Both the position numbers and the translations under genes were made by a program. 5,327 nt of DNA from a bacterium (GTDB lineage: Bacteria > CG03). The stretch lies in contig VMTI01000152.1 of the NCBI GenBank assembly GCA_013791675.1, positions 1 through 5,327 of the forward strand, written 5' to 3'. The notes beneath the pieces were generated by a model that did not search any database, was not told where the DNA came from, and saw nothing but the letters and a program-made list of their open reading frames with translations. This document shows, one piece after another, positions 4,397 through 5,327 of the stretch (its first letter is position 1; every line of letters starts with the position of its first letter).

Positions 4397-5116
4397 ATGA
4401 GCGGACATCGCGACGAACCATTGTTCAAGGACGGGAAAAGGCTGGACGGGCGCGCGCTTGACGAGATGCGCCCGATGGAGGCGAGAATCGGAGTTGTAAA
4501 ACGCGCGAACGGCTCCGCTTTTTTCAGGTTCGGCAAGACTGTCGCGATAGCAGCGGTTTACGGGCCGAGAAACCTTTATCCGAAGTTCAAGCAGGACCCG
4601 CAGAAGGCGGTGATAAGGTGCAAGTACAGCATGCTGCCGTTCTCGACCGACGAGCGCATAAGGCCCGGAACAAGCAGAAGAAGCACCGAGATATCGAAGA
4701 TTCTGAAGGAGGCGCTTTCCAATTCCGTTTTTCTCGAGGAATTTCCGAAAACCGGGATTGATGTTTTTGTTGATATAATCCAGGCGGACGCCTCTACAAG
4801 ATGCGCGGCGCTGAACGCAGCCTCGCTCGCGCTCGCTGACGCGGGCGTGCCCATGCGCGACCTGGTTTCCTGCTGCTCCGTCGGAAAAGTGGACGGGCAG
4901 ATTGTTCTGGATGTTGCGCAGCTTGAGGACAACTTCGGCGAAGTTGACATGCCTGTCGCGATTACGGACAACGGCAAAATCGTTTTGCTTCAGATTGACG
5001 GAATACTCACAAAGGAGGAATTCGGGCAGGCGCTGCGCCTCGCGGAAAAAGGCTGCGCGCAAATCTACGAAACGCAAAAGGAAGCGATTAGGAAGAAGTA
5101 TGAGGGCGTGGAATAA
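4397..5116 (+). CDS. rrp41: Exosome catalytic subunit Rrp41 (RNase PH fold)
   Basis: This 239-residue protein is the active subunit of the archaeal exosome. It forms a hexameric ring with Rrp42 and degrades RNA 3'-5' with inorganic phosphate, releasing nucleoside diphosphates. In reverse it adds tails. The family N-terminus KDGKRLDGRALDEMRP (11-26) is followed by the RNase PH fold. Active-site residues match the well studied Sulfolobus Rrp41: R94-R95 in GTSRRS (Sulfolobus R98-R99), R135 in QADASTR (phosphate and RNA contacts, Sulfolobus R137) and D184 in GEVDMPVA (the catalytic aspartate D182). LALADAGVPMRDL is a further signature. The enzyme therefore looks active. ATG 4397 is set by GGAGGT seven bases upstream. 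The in-frame TTG at 4391 is too close to that site. The product is somewhat short at both ends compared with Sulfolobus, within normal variation. The partner Rrp42 is not encoded immediately downstream in this window. Confidence 0.97.
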   Translation: MSGHRDEPLFKDGKRLDGRALDEMRPMEARIGVVKRANGSAFFRFGKTVAIAAVYGPRNLYPKFKQDPQKAVIRCKYSMLPFSTDERIRPGTSRRSTEISKILKEALSNSVFLEEFPKTGIDVFVDIIQADASTRCAALNAASLALADAGVPMRDLVSCCSVGKVDGQIVLDVAQLEDNFGEVDMPVAITDNGKIVLLQIDGILTKEEFGQALRLAEKGCAQIYETQKEAIRKKYEGVE

Positions 5117-5143
5117 AAACAGCGAAGAATTAAAATCCAAAAA

Positions 5144-5166
5144 GCGCAACTGATGAAAAAATATTT
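5144..5166 (+). repeat. 23-bp repeat, copy 2 (after rrp41)
   Basis: This copy starts 28 bases after the rrp41 stop and matches 22 of 23 bases of the copy after rrp4 (4045-4067). Both genes also have ACAGCG 2-4 bases after the stop codon, so copy 2 looks like copy 1 with about 24 extra bases inserted after that hexamer. The A6-TATTT end continues as TATTTTggaagAAAATA, a short inverted repeat just upstream of the next Shine-Dalgarno site. Confidence 0.6.
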
Positions 5167-5183
5167 TGGAAGAAAATAAAAAA

Positions 5184-5189
5184 GGTGAT
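5184..5189 (+). promoter_or_regulatory. Shine-Dalgarno site that sets the start at 5194
   Basis: GGTGAT precedes two adjacent ATGs (5191 and 5194). Spacing is 1 nt to the first and 4 nt to the second. Four is also the spacing at psmA and rrp4, so 5194 is preferred. Confidence 0.7.
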
Positions 5190-5193
5190 AATG

Positions 5194-5327
5194 ATGAATC
5201 CTTTGGATGAAGCGCTTGATCTTGGGGTTGTAATTGCAGGAGTCTATACTTTAATAACCGCAGAGACTCTCGTAAGGAATTATCTGAAAACAAGAGCAAA
5301 AGAAAAATATTTTGCGGCTAAAGATTA
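5194..5327 (+). CDS. Unrecognised ORF, 5' end only
   Basis: An open frame starts with MNPLDEALDLGVVIAG and runs 44 codons plus two bases to the window edge without a stop. The final bases are TA, so a stop codon there is possible and the product may be only 44 residues. I do not recognise it. Residues about 8-26 (DLGVVIAGVYTLITAETLV) are mostly hydrophobic and could be a short membrane or buried helix. What follows is strongly basic and charged (RNYLKTRAKEKYFAAKD). A good Shine-Dalgarno site supports real translation. It follows rrp41 by 77 bases with no T-tract in between and may be cotranscribed with it. It does not resemble the N-terminus of Rrp42 (which would contain a 'GKRIDGRxFDEYRP' type motif), the gene normally found here, nor ribosomal protein L37Ae. 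Confidence 0.6.
   Translation, partial: MNPLDEALDLGVVIAGVYTLITAETLVRNYLKTRAKEKYFAAKD

Noticed and set aside
4346..5299. A 317-codon open frame on the minus strand opposite rrp41
   Set aside because: It lies across the well supported rrp41 gene, has no recognisable domain, and is very rich in Arg, Leu and Ser as expected from the antisense of a GC-rich gene.

Overview
The window is a stretch of an archaeal chromosome. It carries the conserved block of genes known as the archaeal exosome superoperon, in the usual order: the 3' end of rnp2 (Pop5 subunit of RNase P, 1-225), psmA (20S proteasome alpha subunit, 342-1055), an SBDS/SDO1 ribosome-maturation factor (2275-2985), rrp4 (exosome S1/KH cap, 3327-4040) and rrp41 (catalytic exosome RNase PH subunit, 4397-5116). 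All of these are on the + strand. Archaeal signals agree with this: TATA boxes of the TTTATAAA or TTTAAATA type, oligo-T terminators, and Shine-Dalgarno sites ending in GGTGAT placed 4 nt before ATG. The lineage cannot be fixed from the sequence. The loose spacing and foreign insert would suit an uncultured or DPANN-type archaeon, but that is only a guess.

In most archaea these genes are tightly packed. Here the block is broken up. Between psmA and the SDO1 gene, on the opposite strand, lies an AT-rich gene for a RelA/SpoT-type nucleotide pyrophosphokinase (1131-2207). It resembles a bacterial protein family and has every synthetase motif I can check by eye. Its stop faces the psmA stop across a symmetrical oligo-T inverted repeat. 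Its start faces the SDO1 start across 67 bp that share a single TATA core.

Between SDO1 and rrp4 are 341 non-coding bases with several inverted repeats and a perfect 12-bp palindrome just upstream of the likely rrp4 TATA box. Between rrp4 and rrp41 are 356 bases. They hold the decayed remnant of a small protein gene (4129-4281), then a TATA box and an rrp41 leader with two mutually exclusive hairpins, one covering the ribosome binding site. A 23-bp repeat follows both rrp4 and rrp41.

After rrp41 the expected rrp42 is not the next gene. A short unrecognised ORF starts at 5194 and runs off the window.

Together the core genes handle RNA maturation and decay (RNase P, exosome), ribosome assembly (SDO1) and protein turnover (proteasome). 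The inserted gene, if active, would add a (p)ppGpp-like or toxin-like nucleotide signal in the middle of this set. It may share its promoter region with the ribosome-maturation gene.
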